A DNA stretch of 64,000 bases, taken from contig NC_133776.1 in assembly GCF_003597395.2 (NCBI RefSeq), positions 41,511,928 through 41,575,927 of the forward strand. Reading direction: 5' to 3'. Made by a program: the position numbers and the translations under genes. Below, piece by piece: positions 23,668 to 34,886 of this stretch. Each line of letters opens with the position of its first letter. The first letter of the stretch is position 1. The notes beneath the pieces were generated by a model, which saw only the letters and a list, made by a program, of their open reading frames with translations, did not search any database and was not told the DNA's origin. This stretch comes from Chelonoidis abingdonii. Its lineage: Eukaryota > Chordata > Testudines > Testudinidae.

Positions 23668-26128
23668 ATGGGGAAAAGAAAAAGAAAAAAAATCACCATA
23701 ATGGACATCAGAAAATTCTTTAAAAATGTGTCACCAACATCTGAGGTTCAGCAGCCTGATTATCAGGAGTCTGGACCTTCCACAACTTCCCCTGAAGAAA
23801 ACCAAGAGCTTTGCACACGTTTCAGCAGAAGGCAGTGCTTCAACTTGCAGCTTCAGCGAGAGAACTGAATGTGTAGTGACTGAAACAACATTAATTACCA
23901 GAGCTGAAGGCTTCTCTGGAATGAGTATTTGAGTAATTCTCATCATGGGCTGCCCTTTCATATAAAAAAATAGAAATCTTACACACTGTAAAGCAAGGGC
24001 CACATCAACCAGACCTAAATAAGTATCACCAACAAATGTTTAGAAATAAAGTATGGGGATTTAATGCATAAAATACCAGAAGCAGCCTTTTGGTTTGACT
24101 ATTCCAAAAAAAAAAGACAGACTGTTTTGTTTTGCATGTATGGTGTTTTCGTGCAATTTAACGAGCAAAAGTGACCTAGCTCAGAGATTGATATCATCTG
24201 GCTGCTGCAACTGGAAAAAAGCAACCTGAAAAAATTAGAGCATACAAAAACTAATCAGCACAGAATGGCAGTTGAACATATTGGTAATTTAAAATTAAAA
24301 AACTTGCACATGGATTTGATGTTAAGTAAAGCAATGCAAGCACCGCACCAAAAAGAAAAAAATGGAAAATGAGAAAAATGGAGTATATTACACATCTGCT
24401 AGATCTGTGTTGTACATTGGGGTAGGTTTACTTACCACTTCATGGACATGATGAATACACAACTTTGGAGAATTGGTGGCTTTTCTTAGAGATTGTTTAT
24501 CTTAATGTTTGGGATTCCTTTATGCAAGAAAGAATAACTTGTGCAGAAAAATGCTATCTACTTATCAAATAGTTGTCAAAAGTGACATGATATATGCTTT
24601 AGCTACTGTTATACAGAATATGAGAAACGAATTAGCCACTGCCAGATATTTCAGTGTGATACTAAATAAACTCTTGATTTTGCTGGTAGGGAGCAAGTAA
24701 CAGTTGCATTTTGGTATGTAAGCGATAGTGACTGTGAAATTATTGAGAGGCTTGTAAATCTGCAAGATACAAGTACAGCAGCTGCAAAACTTTCTCATAT
24801 TTTAGAGAATAAGCTTATTAAAATTATCCTGTCATTTGACAAGGTAGGAGGACACTACTATGATGGGGCAAAAAATGTAAGTGATCATGTATCAGGGGTA
24901 CAAACTCTTGTTCAGAAAAAAACCCACTAACTGCTGTTTACACATTGCTATGCATATTGTCTAAATTTAGTCATTTATAATACTGTGAGCTGTAATATCA
25001 TTTCATAGAACTTTTTTAGGACTTGTTCAGAACCTGTGTATATTCATCCACACTAGCAGACATCATAGTACCATCTTTAAAAAAAAATATAGAGAAGAAC
25101 ACCATGACACAGACAGAAGGGACTTCAGGTGTCAGTGGTAATGAATATAGTGGTTGAGAGTGATGTCTTCAGGCTCTTCACAAAGTGTGCTGGTATTCGC
25201 AGTGCTGAGCTCTGCAGGTCATAGATTAACAGTTTTCTCTTGTTAGAGAAACCTTGGTCAATATTCAGCAGAACACCACCAAAAGCAAATGTGTCAACAG
25301 AAGGAAAGGGCCTTATGATACAGATGGATTTCAAATTCGCAATCTGGTATTTTTGAATGTGTTAACCTGTGTGCATTATGCTATCACTTTCTTGCAGTGG
25401 AAAAACATTGATTTTGCAGTAAATGCACCAGAGAATTGTTTAAAAGTTTTGCACAACATGAGAATGGATGAAAACTTCCATGCATACGTGATAAAATCTG
25501 AACATTGGGCTACTACTGAATTGAATCTGCAAATGCCAACTTACAGGAAAAGGCAACCGGCAAAAACTCTGGATCATTTTTACAGGAGTTGCAGAGAATC
25601 CTACCTTTATGAATCTTTAGAAGAGAAATATAAAGTCAATTTTGTTTCCTCTTCACTCAATGCTGCAATAAGAGAAATCACCAGAGGATTTAATCAGAAA
25701 AGTACAGTAATACTCAAAGCCACTAAAAATACTCTCTGCAAAAAACCTGAAAACTGTTAATATACCAAAAGGAAAAGAAACACTTGTGAAACTGAATGAA
25801 AAATTTCAGTGCAGAGTTCCTGAAATGTAGTACAATTTATTTGTATTCCATATTGAACCTATTCAAAATGCTTGGGGATTGGACAGTGCAATATCTTTTC
25901 TGGAACTCATGGAGGTCTGTAAGAACATGACTTGGAACTTTTGTATCCTGATGTATTGACCTATTGATGCTTTTGGCAATACTATTTGTTACAGTTGCAA
26001 CTGCAGAAAGATGTTTTAGCACTAAAAAGTGTATCCTTAGTAGGCTTCACAGCAGCCTGACAGAAGCTTGTTTTCAGCACCTGTTATTTCTTGCAGTAGA
26101 GACTGACTTAACCAACAGTGTTAACTAA
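23668..26128 (+). pseudogene. Broken TTF-finger/hAT transposase-like gene (ZMYM1-like)
   Basis: Sense-strand pieces, in order, recreate the architecture of hAT-derived ZMYM1-like proteins. At 23668 an ATG opens a basic N-terminus with ITIMDIRKFFKN. A GPHQP-like block follows near 24000. A TTF-type zinc finger (24105-24290) shows LFCFACMVFS, GCCNWKKA and spaced histidines. At 24560-24670, a block resembles the start of the RNase H-like fold, where ARYFSVILN stands in for KYFSIIVDE. At 24850-24950 comes GHYYDGAKNVSDHVSGVQ with a downstream HCYAYCLNL, both typical of this family. An uninterrupted 168-codon stretch follows (25254-25760). The C-terminal hAT dimerisation block reads TVATAERCFSTKKCILSRL and ends at TAA 26126-26128. 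Multiple stops and frameshifts show it is dead. I saw no terminal inverted repeats, so transposon remnant versus degraded domesticated gene copy is unresolved. Confidence 0.75.
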
Positions 26129-28073
26129 CACAGGAGAGGCTCTGAATATCTTTATTTAGATGGTTCCATTGCTCATGGATTTTTGGTGAATGTACTGCTG
26201 TCTATTTCTATGCATATGATGACTGTGCATTTTCTGATATGGTTTCATGTGTATAATATGTGCGTGTTTAACATGCTCCTCCAAAAGAGGTCAAATTTAA
26301 ATGCCCCTGCTCCTAAAGGTTGTTTGTTATTTTGAGGGCAACTGCTATACCTGGACCTTTCATGCTTTTACCTTGAAAACAATAACAGCTTGCCAGGAGA
26401 TGAGGTCCATTCCTCTCTAATGAGAACCTCACAGCCCTAATCCATATGTTTATCTCAGCAAGACTGGATTACTCTAATTCCCTCTACCTAGGGATAATGA
26501 TCAAAGCTACTCAGACTCCAACATGTGTAGCTGAGCCATAGGGTGGCAAGAGAATAGTGTAATTCTGATTTTATTTTTCTGCTACGAGGCATGTTGTTGC
26601 ATAGATATCTTGGCAACTGGTCTCCTATAATAATCCATCTATCCTATTTATATAATTAGTATTGAATAATCAAGAATTAGTCTGAGCCAATCATGCCTTC
26701 AGCCTGCGCTTCACTGCACACTCTACGGTGTGCACCTTATAGTCATTAATTCATTAGAGAGCCTGTTCTATGTTGTTTAAAAGATACTTGCCATCATTTA
26801 CTGGACTGTCACACAATCCAGCTCTTTTAAGACTTGATAGCTGTTATTCATCCTTTAAAGGAACATTTTACTCATTCATCAATGTAAGTTTCATGAATGG
26901 CTGTGGAATATATTTCTCAGAGTTGGTATATTTTTTGAAAATATGTAGTATTACATTTTTTGTTTTTCATGTATCATTGGAAATATGTTGTCTATTTGCC
27001 AGCTGATGCTTCATTTCACAGTCAAGATTGCTTAACATGAAAATTAGCCTAGCAGTTTTCAAATGTTGCTCTGGAGACCAGTACATTTGGCAACTTGAGT
27101 CCTTGCTTCATTAGATACTGCAGAAACTGGAACTGGTGCAGCGAACAAAGGTGATTCCTCACTTGCTAAAACACCTTCTTTCACAGAAATAGAACATTCA
27201 TAGTGCCCATATGGCAGTAAAAGGAAGCACTATGTCAGTAGGGTTCATGAAATAATTAGATTTCTTGGGTAGGGCTTTCAGGACAGTCTTTTTAGTATTT
27301 CTTATCTTTTGAGAGACAGATTTTCAAGGCTTGTTTTCAACATCTTACATGGATGGTCAATAGTTGTGATTTCCCCCCCTCCCCCAGGTTCAGCAAATCA
27401 ACATAAGAAACATGATTTTTCATTAGTTTTGTATATTATAATAAGCCATCTCCATTAACTGTACCAATGAAAATGGTGTACATAAGAACAGATTGGCATG
27501 TTGGTGGTTGGTTGTCAAAGCAATGCAATTAGTAAGTTGTCTTATCGAGTGGAAAACTAAAATTCCTTCCAGCAAAATTGATAAAATTAAAAGGAAAATA
27601 AGCAAATCTCATCCATTAGCTAAAGTTAGTTAATAAGAAAGCAAACCTGATTTTCAGAAGTGCTGAGCACTCACAACTTCAGTTGACATCCATGGCCGCT
27701 ACCAGGCACTCTGAAAATCTGGCTAAAACCTTTTAACATTACCATTAGAAGGTTTATAAGAGTTTCTTGGGTATCTGAAAGAGGGAGCTAAAGGCCAGAC
27801 TGTGGAGCCTTTAATTACATGTCTGACCATTTACTCACACAAGTGGTCTCATTGAAGCTAATAGGTCAACTTATGTGAGAGAGATCTCCACTGCTGGCCT
27901 AAACAAATCAAATCTTGGTTATAATGGATGGAAGAGCTGAAATTGCAGCCACTTGATGCCTATGTTATAAATAGGAAGCAGGTGACCATAAACTAATCAG
28001 TGTGTGAAAATTTAGCATTAGTAGAGGAAATAGAGCAATTTAAATGTAAAACCCAACCTAAATAAAATATATA
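26129..28073. other. Unannotated AT-rich sequence
   Basis: No domain or repeat recognised. A C-rich stretch lies near 27373. Confidence 0.4.

Positions 28074-28101
<28 letters not shown>
28074..28101. repeat. (TG)n microsatellite
   Basis: About fourteen uninterrupted TG dinucleotides. Confidence 0.95.
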
Positions 28102-28104
<3 letters not shown>

Positions 28105-28384
28105 GGGTGGGGGGTGATTATATACAATGGTCTTGGGAGAACTGCAAGAAAATCTGATCCAGAATGGAGACATGCTAGCATCTTAGGCATACAATCTTAT
28201 ACTAGTCGCTGATGGACTCTGTACATAAAGGACACATCTTCATTACAAAATAAACTCATTGACATTCAGAGAGTCAGTGGAATGACTGTAACACAAGAGT
28301 AATAAGTTAATCAAATGTCATTGTTGTAAAAAGTCTTGCTACTACTAGAGAGACTATAGCATTAGGACCCATTCATCATCCGTA

Positions 28385-29211
28385 CTGGTGTTAAGCAAGG
28401 ATGTGTTATTACCCCAGTGCTTTTTTTTCCCTCTATCATGCCATAATCTTGATTTCTTATTCATGCCCGCCTTTCTTCTGGAATAGGGATTGAGTATCCC
28501 ATGGACAGCCAGCACTTCAATCTGCAACATCATCATTCTAAAACTAAAGTCCCCAGGACTGTTATTACCCACCTTCTGTATGCTGATGACTGTGCTATCC
28601 TTGTGCACGCTGATTTGCAGTCTACCCTAGATCTCTTCTCAGGAACCTACCATATCCTAGGACTTCCCCTCAACACTGAGAAGACTAAGGTGCTCCACCA
28701 GTGTGTCCCAGCACAAGTTGCCCCCATTCTTCCACAAATTGTCATTGGTGGCGAACCTCTGGAAAACATTGAGCATTTCCCCTACCTTGGTAGCCACCTC
28801 TCCCAGACAGCCAATCTTGATGTGGAGATTGAATATATGATCTGTTGTACCTGCATATCCTTTGGAAACTTACTCCATCTTGTCTTTATTGATAGAGCTC
28901 CGTGGATGGAAACGAAGATCCTGATCTACAATGCAGTAGTCACCCCCACTCTTCTTTATGAGTGGGAGACATGGGCAACATACCAAAGCCATTTTAAGCA
29001 TCGTGAATGGTACAAACAGCACTGCCTTAGGAAGATTGTCCATAGGAGATGAGAACACCATTGCACCAATACCAGTGTTCTCTCAGCAGCTAACATCACC
29101 AGTGTTTGAGGCAAAGATTATGAAACATTAACTTTGCTGGGCTGGTCATTGTGTGAGGATGGCTGATATTTATCTTCCTAAGCAAGTTCTCTTTTCTCAA
29201 CTTAGTCATGG
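28385..29211 (+). pseudogene. LINE reverse transcriptase, 5' part of an interrupted copy
   Basis: Sense-strand remnant of a non-LTR retrotransposon. GVKQGCVITPVL-like codons (28388-28420) precede a 183-codon open frame (28501-29052) that contains HLLYADDCAILV, the YADD polymerase core, then LGLPLNTEKTKVL, PYLGSHLSQTANLDVEI and a thumb region ending CLRKIVHRR. Another frame then gives AGHCVRMADIYLPKQVLFSQLSHG up to 29211, where an LTR was inserted. I know this protein family from vertebrate LINEs whose C-terminus ends in a C2H2 finger; the clade name (RTE- or Rex-like) is uncertain. The sequence resumes at 30953. The long open frame is notable, but the copy lacks its N-terminal half and is split. 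Confidence 0.8.
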
Positions 29212-30947
29212 TGTCATAAATGTACACAGGGCAGCTGTATTGAATTGTCTTACCTGTAAGGAGTTAATCCATTCAATTAACCTAGTTGGCACCTGAGTAG
29301 AAGAACCAATGGGGAAAGAAGATAATTTCAAATCTGGGGGCGGGGGGAGGTTTTGTTTGTGCTCTTTGTTTGTTCCCTCTCTGGATGGAGAGAGGGTCCA
29401 GAAAGGAAAAAGATCTCCTAGAAAAATATCTGAAATGAGCATCTAAGATTACAAAAATTGTAAGTAAGGCAAGGAAATGCGTTAGATTATCTCTTGTTTT
29501 AGCTTGTGATTTTTGCCTATGCTAAGAGGTAATTTCATTCCTGTTTTGTAAATGGAAAGCAGAGTCAGAAGGGGATCCTCTGTTTTAAAAATTTTATTTA
29601 CCCTGCAAAGTTACCTTCCATCCTGATTTTGCAGGTGTGACACTTACTCTTTTTTATTTTTTTTTAAATAAAATTCTTCTTTTAAGAACTGGATTGATTT
29701 TCAGTGTCCTAAAACTCCAGGGGTTTGGTCTGTGCTCACATTGTAACCAATTGGTTAGTATAATATTCTCAAGCCTCCCCAGGAAACGGGGTGAAGGGGT
29801 TTGGGGGAATATTTTGGGGAAACAGGGACTCCAAGTGGCCCTTTTTCCTGAATTTTTGTTTAAATCACTTGGTAGTGGCAGCAATTTGTCCAGGGACAAG
29901 GAAAAGATTTCTGCCTTAGGGAAGTGTCATAAACAGATAGCTAAGGTTAATGTCTCTTTCACCTGTAAAGGGTTAACAAACGGTGACCTGCAACACCTGA
30001 CCAGAGGACCGATCAGGAAACAAGATACTTTCAAATCTGGGTGGAGGGAAGCTTGTGTGTGTCTTTTGTTCTGGCTGCTGTTTTCTCTGGTTTCTGAGAG
30101 TGACCACACGTACCTACAGGATCTCTAATCTTCTATTTCAATTTTGTAAGTACAAAGATAGAAAGGCAGTTATAGTCTTTTGATTGTTTCTGTATTTTCA
30201 ACTGTGTATCTGGCTGGTAGAGTTTTAATGTACTTGGCTGAAAGTATTTTAAATTGTATTTCTGCTAGAGAAGGCTTTTTTTCCATTTTCTATAAGCTGA
30301 AAGACCCTGTAATATTTACCATCTAGATTACAGAGATAACTCTTACCTTTTTTTCTTTCTTTCTTTTTATTAAAAGCTTTGCTTCTTAAGACCTGTTTGA
30401 GCCTTAACCAGTAGAAAAAAATCAAAGGAACTAAGTCTGTACTTACCAGGGACGTGGTGGAAGACAGGGAGGAAGAAGGGAGGAGGGGAATCCCTTTGTT
30501 TAGATTCATGGAGCTTGAATCAGTATTGCCTCTGGGTGAGGTGAAAAGCCTCTGTTTTAAGATTCAAGGAGTTGAATCCCAGTGATCTTTCAGGGTAACC
30601 CAGGGAGGGAAAGCCTAGGAGAGGCACTAGTGAGGGAAAGAGTTTACTTTCCTTGTATTAAGATCCAGGGGGTCTGGGTCTTGGGGGGTCCCCAGGGAAG
30701 GTTTTGGGGAGACCAGAGTTTCAGACACTCAGATCTGATTGATGGCAGCGTATCAGATCTAAGCTGGTAATTAAGCTTAGTGGAATTCATGCTAGTACCT
30801 CATTTTTTGGACGCTAAGGTTCAGATTTGGGAAAGAATACTATGACAGGAAGTTTTACCTAAGCTGCTAAAAATAAACTTGAGGGGTCTTTCATGCAGGT
30901 CCCCACATCTGTGCTCCAGAGTTCAGAGTGGGGAGAGAACCTTGATA
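29212..30947 (+). mobile_element. Solo LTR, TGTCATAA family, interrupted (outer nest)
   Basis: It starts TGTCATAAATGTACAC and ends ACCTTGATA, with an exact 5-bp TSD CATGG at 29207-29211 and 30948-30952. It interrupts the LINE: the coding text leaves at LSHG and resumes after the second CATGG. Its own length is about 808 bp once the inner LTR (29925-30847) and that LTR's TSD copy are removed. AATAAA lies at 29667-29672. It resembles the 1146-2003 LTR, sharing TTCTTCTTTTAAGAAC and the purine-rich block ending in AGTGGC. The 163-codon plus frame at 29637-30128 crosses the junction of the two LTRs, so it is spurious. Confidence 0.9.
29925..30847 (+). mobile_element. Solo LTR inserted inside the outer LTR (inner nest)
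   Basis: It starts TGTCATAAACAGATAGC and ends TACTATGACA, flanked by an exact 5-bp TSD GGAAG at 29920-29924 and 30848-30852. At 923 bp it carries the signature CACCTGTAAAGGGTTAAC and a T/C-rich tract near 30345. It is a sister subfamily of the LTR it lies in and the same subfamily as the antisense copies at 49744 and 63704. It must be younger than the outer LTR, which in turn is younger than the LINE. Confidence 0.9.
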
Positions 30948-30952
30948 CATGG

Positions 30953-31420
30953 TAAGAGGACTTGTGGGGGACAGAGAAACACTACAAGGACACTCTGAAG
31001 TATATCTTAAGGGAGGCATTGACCCCACGGATTGAGAAAAGCTGGCTGACAATAGACTGCAATAGCATCACATCATACATCAGGCCTCAGCCCTTTTTGA
31101 AGAGAATTGCCTGGTTCAAAAGGCTGAGAAACGGCAGAGGAGGAAGGAAAGGGTACGGCATCCTGGCCAGCAGTTGTACCCTTTCCAAGCAACCACTTGT
31201 CACGTATGTGGAAAAAGACTGTAAAGTATGAATTGAACTACTTGATCTTAAGTCTCATCAGTGACTTTTCTCCCTGGCTGACATCATTCTTGTATCGAGG
31301 ATAGCCGGCAACAAGCATCAGGAAGGCAAGTACAAAGGACATTACGCTAATTTAGTGCACTTGCAAGAAGATGCAAAGAAGAGTTCCTACATCAGTCACT
31401 TAAAGCAAAGACTGAAATAA
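30953..31420 (+). pseudogene. LINE C-terminus with C2H2 finger, 3' part of the interrupted copy
   Basis: This continues the LINE after the LTR. The junction frame gives KRTCGGQRN-like codons, then KDTLKYILREALTPRIEKSW in the open stretch 30962-31231. A basic segment follows, then CHVCGKRL (31198-31221), the first half of a C2H2 zinc finger, and after a one-base frameshift ELLDLKSHQ, the second half. This tail is typical of the family, in which GGQK...YKDTLK is followed by a terminal finger that may bind nucleic acid. The gap with the 28385-29211 segment is entirely explained by the nested LTRs. Confidence 0.75.
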
Positions 31421-33375
31421 TACTTTTCAAATGGTAGAAACTAGGGTGAAATAAATGGCAAAATTTCCATTTATTTCACTAGAGCCAGGATTTTACCCCT
31501 GAACTTCAGGGTAAGAAATGAGTTTCAACACAGAAAAATTATAGTCCAGGACAGTCCCTGACTAAAGGAAAACATCAATCTATTCTCAGAGTACAAGCCA
31601 GAACTGCTCACACCAGTGCTTTGGGCCAATCAATAATAATTTTACTTTAGTTAGACAGCACCTAATTTTATCCATTCAATGCCAGATTTGGATCTAAGAT
31701 AATTTGCTGACAGACTTCTAGGAAAAGATCCAAAAGATCCAGCTGCTCCCCCCGCATAAGTAGGGCTGGCCCAGATAAGAAGCAGTTTGTGCACCCTTCC
31801 ACTACCCAACTCTCTCTGTTATCTATCTTCCTCTCTCCTGGTTTACATGTTGTATAGGTTTATTTAGTTTATCATATTGGCATTAAGATTTCTAATAAGC
31901 AAATACATTTTAATGGACTGTGTCTTTGGGTTTCTCCTTCCCATTCTAATCTCTCTAACACAAGCTCTCTAGCTTTATTCCCTCCCCCCTCATCTCTTTC
32001 TGTTTTCCTCTCAAAACTTCTTTTCCTACAGTGTATTAATTTGTTTTATCCTTTCTTCCTTCTCCTTTCTTTTGTATGTTGCATTCCTTCTTCGTCTCTA
32101 ATCTTCCCTTCCTCCTTTCTTGCCCACATAATTCACAGCGGTCCCTCCCTGCTTTTGCTTCTTACCCCCTTAGCACTTATTTTCTTATAAACTCTCTCTT
32201 CTCTCCCCTTGCCATTAGTCAAACAGGCAGATATATACTGATCCACTCACTCATTTCTTAAAATACTCATCCAAATCCAGTTATTCCTGACATATGCACT
32301 CACTAGCCCCCTTCACACTCTCTCTCTCCTTACTTGTCCCCCTTCAGAAATACAGAGACAGCTACATCAGCCCACGCTCACTGTCCCCAGAGTCACAAAG
32401 TGAGACATTCTTACCAATGGGGCCATGGGGTGGATTCCTTCACCATCAAAGTGGAGGGATCCTTTACCTCTCTAGAAGATTAGGGGTCTCCAGGAGACTG
32501 GACTGACCTGTGCTCAGCTGGCTCTGCTTGGTCTAATCTCAGACCAGACAAACCCTCTGAGTTCCAGTTGTTCATTGTGCTGGAGGGAGGGAATAGAGAA
32601 GGTGAAGTGAAGTTTGGTGGTGATGCAACGAGCAAGGAGAAAAGAAGAAATATGACATAGGGCACTAGGATTTAGGAAGGAGAGGGACAGAGCTGCAGTA
32701 TAGAAATGGCTCCTTTAGCTGGCTTGCTAAATTTGTATTTTTTTCTTTTTTCCCCCAAGTCATGCTGCTGTAGATAGGCTGATTCAGACCCAGCTCATAC
32801 CAGCTGATAAATGGTACAAGATACAGCACATAAACATTCAAAAAAACTACAGCCTAAGCAGAGATCTCAAGTACACTGCATGGAGGACACGTTGCAGTAC
32901 AGTTGCCAAAAGTAACAAAAATAGAGAGAGTGAGCATTTTACTTACTAAAAATCACAATAAGCTTATATACAAGGCAGGTAGTCTTCTCCAGGGCAGCTT
33001 TAATGTTGTTTATACATTCAATTGAATGATTAATGTGATCAAGCAATTAATGATGTTTACTTCCCAGATCCCAAAATCACCCTTGTTAGAAGCAAATAAT
33101 TAAGCAAACAAAGAAACAAAAAATTACCAAGAAATAACTTAACAGTGAGAGGTGCAGCTTATCTCCAACAAATCAAAATCAGCCCATTGTATTAATAAAA
33201 TTGCTACAACCTACAGGCTTCTGTTCAACTCAAACAATTATGAAATTAATTAGAATGAATATTTCTACATCTTATTCATTTCCCTTTCATCAGACACAAG
33301 TTCACAGGGCTTTGTCTGAGTAAAATTTGAGGATTTGGCCCCAGGACCGGTACCTGTGATAGAATACTGTATCCA
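31421..33375. other. Unannotated sequence, pyrimidine-rich at 31.9-32.4 kb
   Basis: The plus strand at about 31930-32380 is strongly C/T-rich (CTCTCT and CCTTCC words), perhaps an old LINE 3' end or simple sequence. No gene is supported. Confidence 0.4.
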
Positions 33376-33379
33376 CCTC

Positions 33380-33640
33380 TAAATCTAGTTCAGCTTGATC
33401 TCCTGGTTTTCAAAATTCTCCATGGATAGGTTCTGTCTTCTGACTCTTTTAGCCACCTACTTCCTCAGCTGTTCAATGTAATCCTCTAGTCTCAAGCTCC
33501 CATGCCTGCCCCCCCTCCTACTGGTCTCCAGGGGTGTGGGTTGCTCTTTCCCGTCTTCTGTTCCATCTATCTGAAACACTCTCTCCCTCCCAAATTATAA
33601 AATGTTGTGTATGGGATTCAGGGTGGGATTTTAAAACGTG
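33380..33640 (+). repeat. L2-like LINE 3' remnant
   Basis: Codons in one sense frame read FKILHG (compare the L2/CR1 thumb motif FKxLHGLAPxYL) near 33410, and YLKHSLPP near 33570 stands where WNSLP normally lies. The segment is old, stop-ridden and without clear ends. L2-like assignment is inference from these two blocks. Confidence 0.45.
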
Positions 33641-34423
33641 CTCAATGCTCATTGCAGGCTTAATTCTGCTCCTATTAAAGTCAGTTTAACCACTGACTTC
33701 AATGAGAGTAGAGATAATACAGCACCAAATAGTTCTGAAAGGGTCTGGCTTGACATTGCTGGAGACAAATGTCTTCTCCTGTGTCTGTGGAAGCAGTGCA
33801 TAGGTTCCAGCACTTCCTTGTTCTGGAGGAATTGCCTCTTGAGGTGAGAGGATACAATTCCATTTCCAAGCCCATTCAGTCATTGGCAGCTCTGCTGTTA
33901 GGTACTATGTACAGCAGTGCTTTTTTGCGAAATAGACACCTCTTTATGGGATTGCCAACTCAAGCTACTGGATTTGAGCCAGTGTACTAGAGGTAAAAGG
34001 CTCTATATCCCCTTGCCAGTTTTCATTAGTTTCTCTCTTTAGGTGTTTCCTCCCAACAATTTTGCTTGCCTCAGCCAGCAGCTGTCTCTGAATCATTGTA
34101 AATCCTTCATTTCTCCATTCCCTTTAAGAACACTTGCCCATCTCTCTCTTCTTTACCATTTGTAAGTTTTGGCTTACTCCTCTTGGACGTTGTCACTTCT
34201 ACCTTTCTTCTACTTTGTTTTTTTCTGCCTCTATGAGAGACACTGCACTGTTATAAAGAATTATTTCTCTTAAATAAATTGCCTATCAGCAGCTGGGCCA
34301 AAAGGAAGTTTAAAATATATTTCTGTTGCCGTGCATCTTGTGTAGCTTATACCAATGAAAGGTCACTATAAAATGCTACCAAATCAAAATGATGTTGGAC
34401 AATGGAAAAATCAGGGCCTATAG
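33641..34423. other. Unannotated sequence
   Basis: No gene recognised. A CACTGACTTCAATGAGAG word at 33691 resembles the recurrent motif listed in the findings. Confidence 0.4.
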
Positions 34424-34886
34424 TTAAGGCTAAAATTTAGTCATAGATATTTTTGGTAAAAGTAATGAACAGGTCAGGAGCAATAAATAAAAATTCACAG
34501 TTCGTGACCTGTCCATGATTTTTACCAAGAATACCCCTGACAAAATCTCTACTTCGGGGAGCCTCTGCTGGGGTGGCCCTGCTCCAATGCTGGGAGATGA
34601 CTGCCCCCGGGACTGCTGCTTGGGTGCTCGCTGGGGCCGCTCACAGGACTCGTGATCGGGCAATCCGCGGGACCAGCCACACTGGCCACTGCTGGAGCAA
34701 TCCCTGAAGTCAGCTGCCTGGGGCCTCCCGGGCAGCAGCCAGTGCAGCTGGCCCCAGAGACCGCCAGAGCAGCTGGACCTGGGTCGCTTCAGCAGCAGCC
34801 AATGCGGCCGATTGTGAAGTCAGCTGCACCATCTACTGTGGAAGTCATCCATGACTTGTGCGATCTCTGAAAGAATCGCAGTCTTA
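34424..34886. mobile_element. Foldback MITE with TTAAGGCTAAAATTT-like ends
   Basis: The left end TTAAGGCTAAAATTTAGTCA is answered at the right by TGAAAGAATCGCAGTCTTAC, whose complement has the same pattern. Just inside the left end a second inverted pair occurs: TTTTTGGTAAAAGTAATGAACAGG against CCTGTCCATGATTTTTACCAAGA (34451-34545). The interior (34560-34830) is GC-rich. I recognise this as a turtle foldback element; TA-type flanks are likely but not clean. No coding capacity. Confidence 0.65.

Noticed and set aside
29637..30128. 163-codon plus frame
   Set aside because: It crosses the insertion boundary of two nested LTRs, so it is a chance fusion of non-coding sequences.
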